A DNA stretch of 47,303 bases from Paracoccaceae bacterium (GCA_002708925.1 PAPN01000057.1:1-47303), one strand, 5' to 3'; shown: positions 33,401-41,751, numbered from the stretch's first letter. Notes: generated from the sequence alone by a model not told the origin. Numbers and translations are program-made.

Positions 33401-35848
33401 TTAGAACTTCATGTCCAGCGAGGCCCAGATTTCACGACCCGGCCCCACATAGGTGAACGGCTCACCCGAGCGGTAGGCGGTGTCGTAGTAGGTCTTGTCG
33501 GTGATGTTATCGATGCCGAACCGGACCGACGTGGCCTTGTTGATCGCGTAGGATCCGACCAGATCGAAGGTCCAGTGCGAGGGCAGAACATTGCCGTTCG
33601 GCACGGTCGAGCCCAGATCACGTTTCCCAACAAAATTCGTCTGCAGACCCAGCATCAGATCGTCACTGACATCATAGGTGACCAGCAGGTTGAACTGCTT
33701 ATGCGTGATGGTGGGCAGCGATTCCCCGATATAATCGGCGGTCGCGCTGTCCAGGATCTCACTGTCCGAGAACACGGCCCCACCAAACAGGCCCACACGG
33801 TCATTCACCTTACCGGCGACGCCCAGCTCGATCCCGCGCACACGGTATTTCAGCGTGTCCGAGGTCACGGCGTCGGCACCACGGCCCACATCCTCGCGGG
33901 CGTTGTCCTTGGTGGTCTGGAACAGTGCGGCGGTCAGCAGCAGGTGGTTGTTCAGCTCGTACTTGGCGCCCAGTTCCAGCGACAGGTTCTGCTCGGGCTT
34001 GAGCCCTTCACCATTGGTGTCCAGACCGCCGTAGTAGCCGCCGCCCGAGGCGATCTCCTGCCCCATCGGGTTGGTCGAGGTCGCCGCAGCACCGTAAATC
34101 CGCAGCTTGTCCGAGGGTTTGTAGGTCACAGACAGGCTGCCGTTCAGCATGGTGTCACTGCGCGACAACGCATAGGCATCCCCCGCACGGTCGGTGCCGG
34201 TGCGCTCGATGTCATAGTGATCAATCCGCAGACCGCCCGCGACCGTCCATTGCCGGGACAGCTCGACCGTATCCAGCGCGTAGATGGATTTGGTATCCAC
34301 GCGGGTTTCGGTCCAGCTGTCATTCAGCGTGGGCGTGGTGCCGGCCCAGCAGGCAGAGGGATCGGGGTTCACCGCCGTCACGGTGCACGGATCGGGGCGC
34401 CCGCCATCCTCGGGCAGGTAATCCTCGGAAATCAGGTTATCGTAGCCGGTGTATTTCACGTCCTCGCGCGACAGGCTGACCCCGACAATCCAGGTATGCT
34501 TGGCCCCGGCCCAGTGCGACACGCCGGTCAGTTCCAGATCGTTCGACAGCACGTCGGTTTCCTGGTAGCGGCTCTTGAAGCTCAGATCGACGGTCCAGTC
34601 ATCGGGATTCGTCGAGCCATTGTCGGCAATCTGGCTGGGCGCGGTCAGGATGTAATCATTGATCGAATGCGAGCCGCGCAGCGTGTTGGTCAGCTTCATC
34701 GTGGGCGAGATTTCCCAGATCAGGCGGCCCGTCGCCACATGCTGCTCGACGCTTTGGAAATCGCGATCCGCGATGCCGTAAAACGTATCGCGATCCACGC
34801 CATAATCGGTGACCGGACCGGCGAGACCTGCGTCTTCATAGACGATGAAGGGCACGCCCCAGTCGGGGGTCTGCTCGATCTTGGTGTAGGTGTAGTCGCC
34901 CTCCAGCGTGACATTCGGGGACAGCTTATAGCGCACCGAACCGGCCACGCCCGCGCGGTCGTCCTTCAGGTCTTCGCGGCCGGCGATTTCACCGTCCTGC
35001 AACATCCCGTTCAGACGGAACTGCACCTTTTCATTTTCACCCCAGTTGAAATCAAAGCTCTGGCGTGCGGTGCCCGCGCTGGTGATCTTGGTCGAGGTTT
35101 CGAAGAAATCCACATCCTGGGGCTTCTTGGACGCGATGTTCAGCGCGCCGCCGGTGGTGCCACGCCCGCCCACGGTGCCGGCCGGGCCCTTGATCACTTC
35201 GACCTGCTCGGTGGCAAAGGTTTCGTGGATCGAAATCCCCGGATCGCGCACACCATCGACATAGACGTCGTTATTGGCCTTGAAGCCGCGGATATAGATG
35301 TTGTCGCCGTAAGAGTTCCCACCCTCACCAAAGCCCAGCGAGATGCCGGGCGTGTTGCGCGCCAGCTGCCGGATCGAGGTGGTGCCCTTGGTTTCAATCG
35401 TTTCCTGCGTGATCGCGGTCACGGTCCGGGGGGTGTCCAGCACCTTGCCCGGCAGTTTCGAGTTGGTCAGACGATCGGCCTTGAACGGCGCGTTCGGGTC
35501 CGCGTTGGGGTTGGTCCCGGCACGAGCCTGAGCCTCGGCCTCGGCGGCGGCGCGTTCGGCGGCCTCCTGTTCGGCGCAAACCGGCGTTCCGGCCAGCTCG
35601 GGCGTACAGACCTGCGGAGCAGCCGCAGCCCGGCCAGTGTTGTTCGACACCCGGCGCGGCGCGACCGGTGCAGGGGCCTGAACCTCGGTGGTTTCCACTT
35701 CGACGGTGGGCAATTCGATAACGCCGGCGTCCTGACCATAGGCCTGACCGGCAAAACAGGCCGCCGTCAGCGACGCCCCGAACAATGTAGATTTTCGGAC
35801 AGACCGTCCGTTCGTGGCCGTAAAGGGCCCCGTTCCAAGAGTGCGCAT
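33401..35848 (-). CDS. TonB-dependent siderophore receptor (Fiu/PiuA-like)
   Basis: 815 aa outer-membrane receptor. ATG 35848 follows GAGGGAA and opens a signal peptide (ending near AYGQ). A TonB-box-like ELPTVEVE lies just after. Residues about 55-120 hold an unusual insert with two Cys (VCTPELAGTPVC) and an Ala/Glu helix (EQEAAERAAAEAEAQARAG) before the plug domain (RTVTAITQETIE, IYIRGF, VEVIKGPAGTVGGRGTTGG). The beta-barrel ends with aromatic ASLDMKF, the usual outer-membrane insertion signal. Pairing with a PiuC-like hydroxylase suggests a catecholate-type siderophore. The frame is open to 36130 but without family sequence. Confidence 0.92.
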   Translation of the reverse strand: MRTLGTGPFTATNGRSVRKSTLFGASLTAACFAGQAYGQDAGVIELPTVEVETTEVQAPAPVAPRRVSNNTGRAAAAPQVCTPELAGTPVCAEQEAAERAAAEAEAQARAGTNPNADPNAPFKADRLTNSKLPGKVLDTPRTVTAITQETIETKGTTSIRQLARNTPGISLGFGEGGNSYGDNIYIRGFKANNDVYVDGVRDPGISIHETFATEQVEVIKGPAGTVGGRGTTGGALNIASKKPQDVDFFETSTKITSAGTARQSFDFNWGENEKVQFRLNGMLQDGEIAGREDLKDDRAGVAGSVRYKLSPNVTLEGDYTYTKIEQTPDWGVPFIVYEDAGLAGPVTDYGVDRDTFYGIADRDFQSVEQHVATGRLIWEISPTMKLTNTLRGSHSINDYILTAPSQIADNGSTNPDDWTVDLSFKSRYQETDVLSNDLELTGVSHWAGAKHTWIVGVSLSREDVKYTGYDNLISEDYLPEDGGRPDPCTVTAVNPDPSACWAGTTPTLNDSWTETRVDTKSIYALDTVELSRQWTVAGGLRIDHYDIERTGTDRAGDAYALSRSDTMLNGSLSVTYKPSDKLRIYGAAATSTNPMGQEIASGGGYYGGLDTNGEGLKPEQNLSLELGAKYELNNHLLLTAALFQTTKDNAREDVGRGADAVTSDTLKYRVRGIELGVAGKVNDRVGLFGGAVFSDSEILDSATADYIGESLPTITHKQFNLLVTYDVSDDLMLGLQTNFVGKRDLGSTVPNGNVLPSHWTFDLVGSYAINKATSVRFGIDNITDKTYYDTAYRSGEPFTYVGPGREIWASLDMKF

Positions 35849-35975
35849 TTCCGTTCCCTCATTCTTTGACTTTACGCAGACCGCGCGAATGCGTGATCCA
35901 TCGAGGCGCTTTGGCTGTCTTGAATGAGAGATTCTGAATGGCGAGTCGCGACGTGGCGTCTGGGTAGTTGAGTCA

Positions 35976-35989
35976 TTTAGTATAGTAAA
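35976..35989 (-). promoter_or_regulatory. Near-palindrome over the likely -10 of the receptor promoter
   Basis: TTTAGTATAGTAAA is symmetric except for one pair. Read on the minus strand it contains TATACT, a good -10 element, about 127 bp before the receptor start. An iron-dependent regulator (Irr, RirA or Fur-like) binding here would block transcription; the regulator's identity is inferred. Confidence 0.45.
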
Positions 35990-36120
35990 GCCCTGAAAGC
36001 CCTGACGCGCCTCGGCCCGCTCATTTTTCGTTGTTTTGTTAACGTCCTGCCAAGAACCCACCGGATATGCCTCGGATCGGGGCATGTGCGGGCTGCGGCA
36101 ACCTGCCCCTTGCTCAAAAC

Positions 36121-36141
36121 TGAACTGCATCGTTTAGTTCA
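36121..36141. promoter_or_regulatory. Perfect 6-9-6 inverted repeat upstream of the DUF2867 gene
   Basis: TGAACT, nine bases, AGTTCA: a perfect inverted repeat 53 bp before the start of the DUF2867 gene. It has the size of an operator; no known consensus is claimed. Confidence 0.45.
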
Positions 36142-36193
36142 GACACCCGTAAGCCTTCCTAACTCCAACCCCAAGAACCCCAACGGCCTGCCA

Positions 36194-36655
36194 ATGACCC
36201 ATGTCCGCAAAACCCGCCTGCCCGCCCACGCCCATCTGTGGCAGCATTTCCAAACCGGAGACTTCATCGACTGCTACAGCTGCACCAGCCCGCTGGATGT
36301 CCACACTGCCGCGCAGGTGGCAATGACAATGCCCCGATGGTCTCAGACGCTGCTGGAACTGCGCAACCGGATCGTCGCGCCCCTGGGCCTGAAAACCGAG
36401 CTGAGCGACGGTCAGGACCACATGTTCCCGCTGACCTTTGAAACCGAAGACGAGCTGAACTTCGGCCTGGACGACTCGCATCTGAATTTCCGGATTGCGG
36501 TGATGCGCGCGCAGGGGCAGATTCATATGGCCACCTGGGTGCACCGCAATAATCTGCTGGGCCGGGCCTATCTGCTGGCGGTGATGCCCTTTCATGTCCT
36601 GCTGTCGCGCCAGGCCGTCGGCCGGATCGCACAGGCTGCCCCCGCCCCTGCCTAA
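36194..36655 (+). CDS. DUF2867 family protein
   Basis: 153 aa cytoplasmic protein resembling the DUF2867 family. No signal peptide or membrane segment. Notable residues: CYSC near position 31 and RAYLLAVMPFHVLLSRQAV near the end, the latter being the usual family C-terminus. ATG 36194 is chosen by family start; the open frame continues to 36086 across the palindrome. It is the first gene before hisF on the same strand, 62 bp away. Function unknown. Confidence 0.7.
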   Translation: MTHVRKTRLPAHAHLWQHFQTGDFIDCYSCTSPLDVHTAAQVAMTMPRWSQTLLELRNRIVAPLGLKTELSDGQDHMFPLTFETEDELNFGLDDSHLNFRIAVMRAQGQIHMATWVHRNNLLGRAYLLAVMPFHVLLSRQAVGRIAQAAPAPA

Positions 36656-36717
36656 GCTGCGTTGCACACAGGGCCGATCTGGCCTAAACCGCTGGCACGT
36701 AGTCGCAAGAGGCCCCG

Positions 36718-37497
36718 ATGCTGAAAACCCGTATCATCCCTTGCCTGGACGTCGCCGATGGGCGCGTCGTGAAGGGCGTGAATTTCGTCGATCTGGTGGA
36801 TGCCGGCGACCCGGTGGAATCGGCCAAGGCCTATGACGCCGCCGGTGCGGATGAAATCTGTTTTCTGGACATCCACGCCACCCATGAAAACCGCGGCACC
36901 ATGTTCGATGTGGTCCAGCGCACGGCCGAGCAATGCTACGTCCCCCTGACCGTGGGCGGCGGCGTCCGCACCGTGCAGGACGTGCGCAACCTGCTGCTGG
37001 CGGGGGCCGATAAGGTCAGCTTCAACTCCGCCGCCGTCGCCAACCCCGATGTCGTGGCCCAGGCCGCCGATCAGTTCGGCAGCCAGTGTATCGTGGTCGC
37101 CATCGACGCCAAAACCGTGGAAACCGACGCAGACGGCAACGGCACCCGATGGGAGATTTTCACCCACGGCGGCCGCAAACCCACCGGCATCGACGCCGTG
37201 GAATTCGCCATTCTGGTCGCTGAAAAAGGCGCCGGGGAAATCCTGCTGACCTCGATGGATCGCGACGGCACCCGCGCCGGGTTCAACCTGCCGCTGACCC
37301 GCGCCATTTCCGATGCGGTGGACATCCCCGTGATCGCCTCGGGCGGGGTCGGCACCCTGGATCACCTGGTCGAGGGCGTCACCAAGGGCGGCGCCAGCGC
37401 CGTGCTGGCCGCCTCGATCTTCCATTTCGGCGACTACACCATCCGCGAAGCCAAAGACCACATGGCCGCCGCGGGCATCCCCATGAGGATCGAATGA
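36718..37497 (+). CDS. hisF: Imidazole glycerol phosphate synthase, cyclase subunit
   Basis: 259 aa (beta/alpha)8 enzyme; with HisH it forms IGP and AICAR. Catalytic Asp residues in [14 protein letters not shown] and [10 protein letters not shown] are intact. Its ATGA-type stop overlaps hisE. Confidence 0.96.
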   Translation: MLKTRIIPCLDVADGRVVKGVNFVDLVDAGDPVESAKAYDAAGADEICFLDIHATHENRGTMFDVVQRTAEQCYVPLTVGGGVRTVQDVRNLLLAGADKVSFNSAAVANPDVVAQAADQFGSQCIVVAIDAKTVETDADGNGTRWEIFTHGGRKPTGIDAVEFAILVAEKGAGEILLTSMDRDGTRAGFNLPLTRAISDAVDIPVIASGGVGTLDHLVEGVTKGGASAVLAASIFHFGDYTIREAKDHMAAAGIPMRIE

Positions 37498-37802
37498 CAC
37501 TCGACGACCTGGCCCAAACCATCGCCGCCCGCGCCGCGGCCGACCCAGATACCAGCTGGACCGCCAAACTGCTGGCCAAAGGCCCCGAAAAATGCGCCGA
37601 GAAATTCGGCGAAGAAGCCATCGAAGCCATCATCGAGGCCACCAAAGGCGACAAAACCCGCCTCACCTCCGAGGCCGCCGACGTGCTCTTTCACCTGCTG
37701 GTGATGCTGCAATCGCGCGATGTGCCCCTGTCGGACGTGATGGCCGAACTGGCCCGCCGCCAGGGCACCTCGGGCCTCGCAGAAAAAGCCGCCCGCACAT
37801 GA
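37494..37802 (+). CDS. hisE: Phosphoribosyl-ATP pyrophosphatase
   Basis: 102 aa HisE, hydrolysing PR-ATP to PR-AMP. MazG-like metal-binding motif [13 protein letters not shown] and [11 protein letters not shown] are present. It overlaps both neighbours by 4 bp, so hisF, hisE and the following gene are translationally linked. Confidence 0.94.
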   Translation: MTLDDLAQTIAARAAADPDTSWTAKLLAKGPEKCAEKFGEEAIEAIIEATKGDKTRLTSEAADVLFHLLVMLQSRDVPLSDVMAELARRQGTSGLAEKAART

Positions 37803-38086
37803 TCCGCCACGTGGTGTTCTTCTCGGCCCGCGATCCCAAAGACCGCGAAACGGTCTATGACGGGCTCTCGCTGCTCTCGGGCATCCCCCACGCATCCCAC
37901 TTTGAAATCGGCCGCAATCTGAACACCGATCCAATCCCCGGCCCGCAGGTGGATTTCATCGTCTACGCCGAATTCAAGGACGAAACCGCCCTGGCCGCCT
38001 TCAAGGCCCACCCGCTCTACGAACGCTCCATCCAGATCGTCCGCCCCCTTCGGGATCTGCGCATCTCCGCCGATTTCCTCACCTGA
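37799..38086 (+). CDS. Dabb (stress-responsive alpha/beta barrel) domain protein
   Basis: 95 aa dimeric ferredoxin-like fold protein of the Dabb family ([11 protein letters not shown] at the start, then FKAHPLYERSI). ATG 37799 overlaps the hisE stop. The function of these small proteins is generally unknown; the coupling to hisE is seen in the sequence but its meaning is not. Confidence 0.85.
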   Translation: MIRHVVFFSARDPKDRETVYDGLSLLSGIPHASHFEIGRNLNTDPIPGPQVDFIVYAEFKDETALAAFKAHPLYERSIQIVRPLRDLRISADFLT

Positions 38087-38123
38087 GCCCGCCGCTTCTT
38101 TTTGACAAAAATACTCCGGGGGA

Positions 38124-38152
38124 GCCGTTGAAGATCGCAGAGCTTCAACGGC
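38124..38152. terminator. 10 bp stem-loop after the hisFE-Dabb genes
   Basis: GCCGTTGAAG (38124-38133) pairs perfectly with CTTCAACGGC (38143-38152) around a 9-base loop, followed by a second hairpin (GGGGG/CCCCC). It lies between two convergent genes and probably ends both transcripts, though no T-run follows. Confidence 0.65.
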
Positions 38153-38169
38153 GGGGGCTGGCCCCCTCC

Positions 38170-38643
38170 TCACAGCTTCGACGAAATCACCCCGGTCGCG
38201 AACCCGCCCATACGCAGTTCACCGAACAGACGCTGATACTCGATCTTCGGGCAGCGGTTCATGATCACATCCACCCCGCGCGCGCGGGCTTTAGCGGCGG
38301 CCTCGGGGTGCTCTACCCCGATCTGCATCCAGATCGTCTGTAGCTCGGGAAAGGCCTCCAGCGCCTCGTCCACGATGGGCGGCACCGCCTCCGAGCGGCG
38401 AAAAATATCCACCATATCCACCCCGCCCTCAATGTCGGACAGGCTGGCGCGCACGGTCTGACCGAACAGCGTTTTACCCGCATGGCCGGGATTGACCGGA
38501 ATAACCGTATAGCCCTTCAGCCCCAGATAGCGCGCCACGTAATAAGACGGGCGCACCGCGTTCATCGACACGCCCACAACGGCCACCCGCCGCGTGCGCT
38601 TCAGAATCGTTTTCAGATGATCATCGGTATACTGTTCGCTCAT
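38170..38643 (-). CDS. CoA-binding domain protein (YccU-like)
   Basis: 157 aa Rossmann-fold CoA-binding protein: VAVVGVSMNAVRPSYYVARYL near the start, VIPVNPG and the conserved WMQIGVEHPEAAAKAR and MNRCPKIEY. These small proteins are complete in themselves and of unclear role. ATG 38643 begins the family match. Confidence 0.86.
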   Translation of the reverse strand: MSEQYTDDHLKTILKRTRRVAVVGVSMNAVRPSYYVARYLGLKGYTVIPVNPGHAGKTLFGQTVRASLSDIEGGVDMVDIFRRSEAVPPIVDEALEAFPELQTIWMQIGVEHPEAAAKARARGVDVIMNRCPKIEYQRLFGELRMGGFATGVISSKL

Positions 38644-38691
38644 GCCTTAGCGTTAGCCTGCCGCGGGCCTTCTGCCTAGCCATCGGCGCAT

Positions 38692-38722
38692 AAAAAAGCA
38701 CCTCGGGGTCAGCCCGAGGTGC
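38692..38722 (-). terminator. Strong intrinsic terminator (minus strand)
   Basis: GCACCTCGGG (38698-38707) pairs with CCCGAGGTGC (38713-38722), a perfect 10 bp stem with a 5-base loop, followed on the minus strand by six T (38697-38692). The nearest upstream minus-strand gene, rlmB, ends 138 bp earlier. Confidence 0.85.
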
Positions 38723-38860
38723 CAGTCGCGGAACGAGGGACAGTGAATGAAGCGCGAGGGTTCCGTCCCCGCGGCTCTGATACTCATGTAGGATCGCATG
38801 ATCGCTATGGAAGAGTGTGTAAAGAACCTGTGAACAACGCGTTAACAGCGCCCCGATTCC

Positions 38861-39637
38861 CTAGCCCCGCGCCGCATAAAGCGCGACTGCCGCCGCGTTC
38901 GACACATTGAGCGAGCCAAACCCCCCCGCGAAATCAATCCGCACCAGCGCATCGCAGGTCTCGCGGGTTTTCTGGCGCAGCCCCGGCCCCTCGGCCCCCA
39001 GCACCAGCGCGACGGGGCGGTCGGTCTTGCCCTCCAGCGCGGTCTCGATCGTCTGCTCGGCCTCGCCGGCCAGGCCCAGCACGATATAGCCCATCTGCTG
39101 CAACGCCTCGATCCCATCGGCCAGATTGCGAATCCGCAGATAGGGCTGACGCTCCAGCGCGCCGCTGGCGGTTTTCGCCAAAGCCCCGGTTTCGGGCGCC
39201 GAATGATGCCGCGTGCCGATCACCGCACAGGCGCCGAACACCTCGGCCGAGCGCAGAATCGCGCCCACGTTATGCGGGTCGGTCACCCGGTCCAGCAGCA
39301 CCACACGCGGTGCCAGCCCCGGTTTGCCCACGCAGACATCCTGCAAGCGCCCCCAATCCAGCGGCTTGACCTCCAGCGCGGCCCCCTGATGCACCGAATT
39401 GGAATCAATCGGCACGTTGAATTTGCGCGGATCCACCACTTCGGGCGTCATCCCGCTGGCGGTAATCGCCTCGGCCAGCTTGTCCTGCGCGTTTTTTGTG
39501 ACCACCAGGCGCAATTTCTGCCGGTTCGGGTTCATCAGCGCATCGCGCACCGCGTGCAGGCCGAACATCCACACGGTTTCCGCCGCCGAGGCCTTCTTTG
39601 CCTGCTCTTTTTCGACGACCCATTTGGGCTTTTTCAT
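38861..39637 (-). CDS. rlmB: 23S rRNA (guanosine-2'-O)-methyltransferase RlmB/TrmH-type
   Basis: 258 aa SpoU-family methyltransferase with an N-terminal substrate-binding domain (WMFGLHAVRDAL) and the SPOUT knot: LLDRVTDPHNVGAILRSAEV, VLGAEGPGLRQKT and GSLNVSNAAAVALY. Predicted to methylate G2251 of 23S rRNA. ATG 39637 follows GGGGATC; ATG 39652 is 5 codons earlier. Divergent from the tRNA gene. Confidence 0.9.
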   Translation of the reverse strand: MKKPKWVVEKEQAKKASAAETVWMFGLHAVRDALMNPNRQKLRLVVTKNAQDKLAEAITASGMTPEVVDPRKFNVPIDSNSVHQGAALEVKPLDWGRLQDVCVGKPGLAPRVVLLDRVTDPHNVGAILRSAEVFGACAVIGTRHHSAPETGALAKTASGALERQPYLRIRNLADGIEALQQMGYIVLGLAGEAEQTIETALEGKTDRPVALVLGAEGPGLRQKTRETCDALVRIDFAGGFGSLNVSNAAAVALYAARG

Positions 39638-39710
39638 CGCGCTGATCCCCATGAATTGCGTTGCGCGCGTTAATGCGCCTCCTAACCGGCATCTGCAAGG
39701 AATTTTCCTG

Positions 39711-39739
39711 TTGACGCCCCTGCGCGACGCTTGTAATCA
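39711..39739 (+). promoter_or_regulatory. Promoter of the tRNA gene
   Basis: TTGACG (39711-39716), 17 bp spacer, TAATCA (39734-39739), then a C-rich discriminator. The predicted start is about 25-30 bp before the tRNA. The strong -35 supports real expression of the tRNA. Confidence 0.7.
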
Positions 39740-39772
39740 CCCCCCCACGTTCTGAGGCAATGCCGCAGACAC

Positions 39773-39856
39773 GGGCGACGGGCTGCAAGGTGCGGCAGCG
39801 GACTGTAACTCCGCCGAGGAGACTCATGCCTGGTTCGATTCCAGGGTCGCCCACCA
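39773..39856 (+). tRNA. Type II tRNA with Tyr anticodon GTA, unusual core
   Basis: Acceptor GGGCGAC (39773-39779) pairs with GTCGCCC (39846-39852); discriminator A and an encoded CCA (39854-39856). The T arm CCTGG-TTCGATT-CCAGG is canonical. The anticodon arm is a 5 bp stem with loop CTGTAAC, anticodon GTA at 39805-39807. A 14-base variable arm (GAG/CTC stem) makes it type II, as expected for bacterial tRNA-Tyr. The D stem GCTG/CGGC includes one T-G pair, and the D loop is CAAGGTG. Position 8 is G rather than the near-universal T, and position 14 is C rather than A. It may be the organism's tRNA-Tyr or a divergent extra copy. Confidence 0.72.
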
Positions 39857-39950
39857 TTCTTCCTTTTCTACATCAAAGCTCGCTAAGCACCTGAAGGATC
39901 AGGTCAAATCATCCGCTCGTATCGTTCCGTCGCGCGTACCCTATGGCTGA

Positions 39951-40106
39951 CGTTTTCCCCGTTGTACTGTCCTGCCCGTGCCGCAGGGCTATGACGCCGG
40001 GCAGAGCGGCTGGGCCAGCGACGGGCTGCATCCTGCCGCCAAAGGCTACAACGCGCTTTCACAGCAACTGATCGGACATTTGAGCCCGCTTCGCCCCGCC
40101 GGCTAA
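39951..40106 (+). pseudogene. C-terminal remnant of an SGNH/GDSL hydrolase
   Basis: An open stretch of about 51 codons with no good start ends in a recognisable SGNH-hydrolase tail: GWASDGLHPAAKGYNALSQQ, including the catalytic Asp-x-x-His (DGLH) block that closes these enzymes. The rest of the gene (about 150 or more residues) is missing; a stop at 39948-39950 and the tRNA lie immediately upstream. The similarity is by motif only. It indicates a deletion or an insertion-excision event next to the tRNA. Confidence 0.6.
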
Positions 40107-40117
40107 GCCCGAGGCAG

Positions 40118-40660
40118 TCAGGGGATCAACACCTGATTGCGCTGATAGCTAGCGAAATCGACGCTGGTGTCATCCAAGAACACCTCGACATCCACGGTCT
40201 GCACGGATTTGGGCGGCAACCCCATGATCGGCATCGCCTCGTTGCCCAGCAGGGCGTTGGGCGCGGCCATATCCATGTGGCAGGGCGGCATCGGATAGGG
40301 CTGCATCGGGCCTCCGTTCACCGAGTAACGAATGCCGCTCAGCCCGCAGCGCCAGGACAGGAGCTGCGTAAAGTAAATAATGTCCTGACCGTCATATTCC
40401 CGCACAGCAATCCATTGCGATTTGGTGGCGGCCAGGATCGGTTTGACCTCGGTCGCGGTGGTGAATTTGCCGGTCGGGGTCTGATCCTCGGCCACCGGCG
40501 CAGCCTGCGCAGGCTCCGAGACCGTTGCCGAGGCCGTTTCCGGGGCGCCCCCCGTTACGACAGCCTGTACCTTCGGCGCCGAAATCGCCGCCCTTTCCGA
40601 ACCGCTGCTCTGCATTCCTCCGGTCGCCGCCGCGATCACGAACAAAATCATGTCCAGCAT
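40118..40660 (-). CDS. Conserved hypothetical protein, probably membrane-anchored or secreted
   Basis: 180 aa with a short hydrophobic N-terminus (MLDMILFVIAAATGG), an Ala/Ser/Pro-rich low-complexity region to about residue 65, and a folded C-terminal part with QWIAVREYDGQDIIYFTQLL, SWRCGLSGI and PPCHMDMAAPNA. Two Cys (WRCG, PPCH) may form a disulfide. Start supported by AAAAGGA. It resembles uncharacterised proteins of Rhodobacteraceae; no function is offered. Divergent from the next gene. Confidence 0.72.
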   Translation of the reverse strand: MLDMILFVIAAATGGMQSSGSERAAISAPKVQAVVTGGAPETASATVSEPAQAAPVAEDQTPTGKFTTATEVKPILAATKSQWIAVREYDGQDIIYFTQLLSWRCGLSGIRYSVNGGPMQPYPMPPCHMDMAAPNALLGNEAMPIMGLPPKSVQTVDVEVFLDDTSVDFASYQRNQVLIP

Positions 40661-40746
40661 TTGACAATTCCTTTTCTTTCAAATCAGGTTCTTATGCCCC
40701 ATACTGCCCCAAAACGGGGCCACATAAATGGCGGGCAGGTTCGAGT

Positions 40747-41751
40747 ATGACCTCTGAGACGGCAAAAAGCCAAGCATTCAATATCGTGATCATCGGCCAG
40801 GCCAACCGCCTGCAATACGAGGCCGTCCTGTTCGCCGCCTCATTGCGGCTGACCAACCCCGATTTCGCCGGCCGCCTGATCGTGGCCACACCGCAGGACG
40901 GCCCGCTCTGGTCCAGCGCCCCTACCCTGCGCAACAAGGCCGTGATCGCCCTGCTTCAGGAACTGGGGGCCGAAATCATCCCCTTTGCCACCCCCGAATT
41001 CGGCGAAGGCTACCCCAACGCCAACAAAATCCAGGCCCTGCTGGCCATGCCCGAAGGCGAACCCTTCGTCTTTTTCGACACCGACACGCTGGTGCTGGAC
41101 GATCTGGCCCGCGTGCCCTTCGATTTCAACCGCCCCACCGCCTCTCAGCAGGTCGAAGGCACCTGGCCCAAAATCGAGCTTTACGGCCCCGGCTACACCG
41201 ACACCTGGAAATCGCTCTACGATAAGTTCGGCCTGGATTTCGAAAGCTCGCTGGACCTCAGCCAGCCCGATGAATACTGGCGCCGCTATCTCTATTTCAA
41301 CGCGGGCTGGTTCTTCTACAAATGCCCCCGCGCATTCGGCGAACGCTACCTGGATTACGCCACACAGATCCGCGATAACGCCCCGCCCGAACTGGTCTGC
41401 CAGCCGCTCTGGCCCTGGCTCGATCAGATCGCCCTGCCCCTGGTGATCCACAGCTTCGGCGGCGGGCGCAACACCCTGCCCACCGGCCTGCTGGATGACC
41501 AGATCACCTGCCACTACCGGCTCTTCCCCCTGCTCTACGCCCGCGAAAACGACCGCGTGATCCAGATCCTCGAACAGGCCGCCGCCCCTCACCACATCAA
41601 AAAGGTGCTCAAACAATACGACCCGATCAAATTCATGGTCTACCACGGCCGCGGCGCCAAAACCCGCGCGCTCTTTGACCAGGAAAACCTGCCCCGCCGC
41701 GAACAGGGCATCCGCAAAATCATCAAAGCCAACGGCTTCTGGATGCGCTGA
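40747..41751 (+). CDS. Glycosyltransferase-like (GT-A fold) hypothetical protein
   Basis: 334 aa cytoplasmic protein. Features of a GT-A nucleotide-sugar enzyme: an N-terminal strand FNIVIIGQANRLQYEAVLFA, a DxD metal motif in VFFDTDTLVLDD (near residue 115) and an acceptor-side FNAGWFFYKC near 200. Trp- and aromatic-rich, ending KANGFWMR. No specific family or substrate can be named. ATG 40747 is the first methionine after the divergent intergenic region. A short Rhodobacteraceae-like 3' motif follows its stop. Confidence 0.6.
   Translation: MTSETAKSQAFNIVIIGQANRLQYEAVLFAASLRLTNPDFAGRLIVATPQDGPLWSSAPTLRNKAVIALLQELGAEIIPFATPEFGEGYPNANKIQALLAMPEGEPFVFFDTDTLVLDDLARVPFDFNRPTASQQVEGTWPKIELYGPGYTDTWKSLYDKFGLDFESSLDLSQPDEYWRRYLYFNAGWFFYKCPRAFGERYLDYATQIRDNAPPELVCQPLWPWLDQIALPLVIHSFGGGRNTLPTGLLDDQITCHYRLFPLLYARENDRVIQILEQAAAPHHIKKVLKQYDPIKFMVYHGRGAKTRALFDQENLPRREQGIRKIIKANGFWMR

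Larger units (their letters stand above)
35849..36193. promoter_or_regulatory. Divergent regulatory region of the TonB operon and DUF2867 gene
   Basis: 345 bp without a gene. It holds two palindromes listed separately (35976-35989, 36121-36141), AT-rich patches (GTTGTTTTGTTAACG at 36029-36043), and on the minus strand a TATACT -10-like element inside the first palindrome. No further gene or RNA is recognised. Confidence 0.5.

Noticed and set aside
33341..35869. 842-codon plus-strand open frame opposite the TonB-dependent receptor
   Set aside because: Antisense shadow; Gly/Val/Arg-rich with no domain, whereas the minus strand encodes a full receptor.
39773..39856. Selenocysteine tRNA, prompted by the selenium genes and the long variable arm
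   Set aside because: The anticodon is GTA, the acceptor stem has 7 pairs and the variable arm is short for tRNA-Sec.
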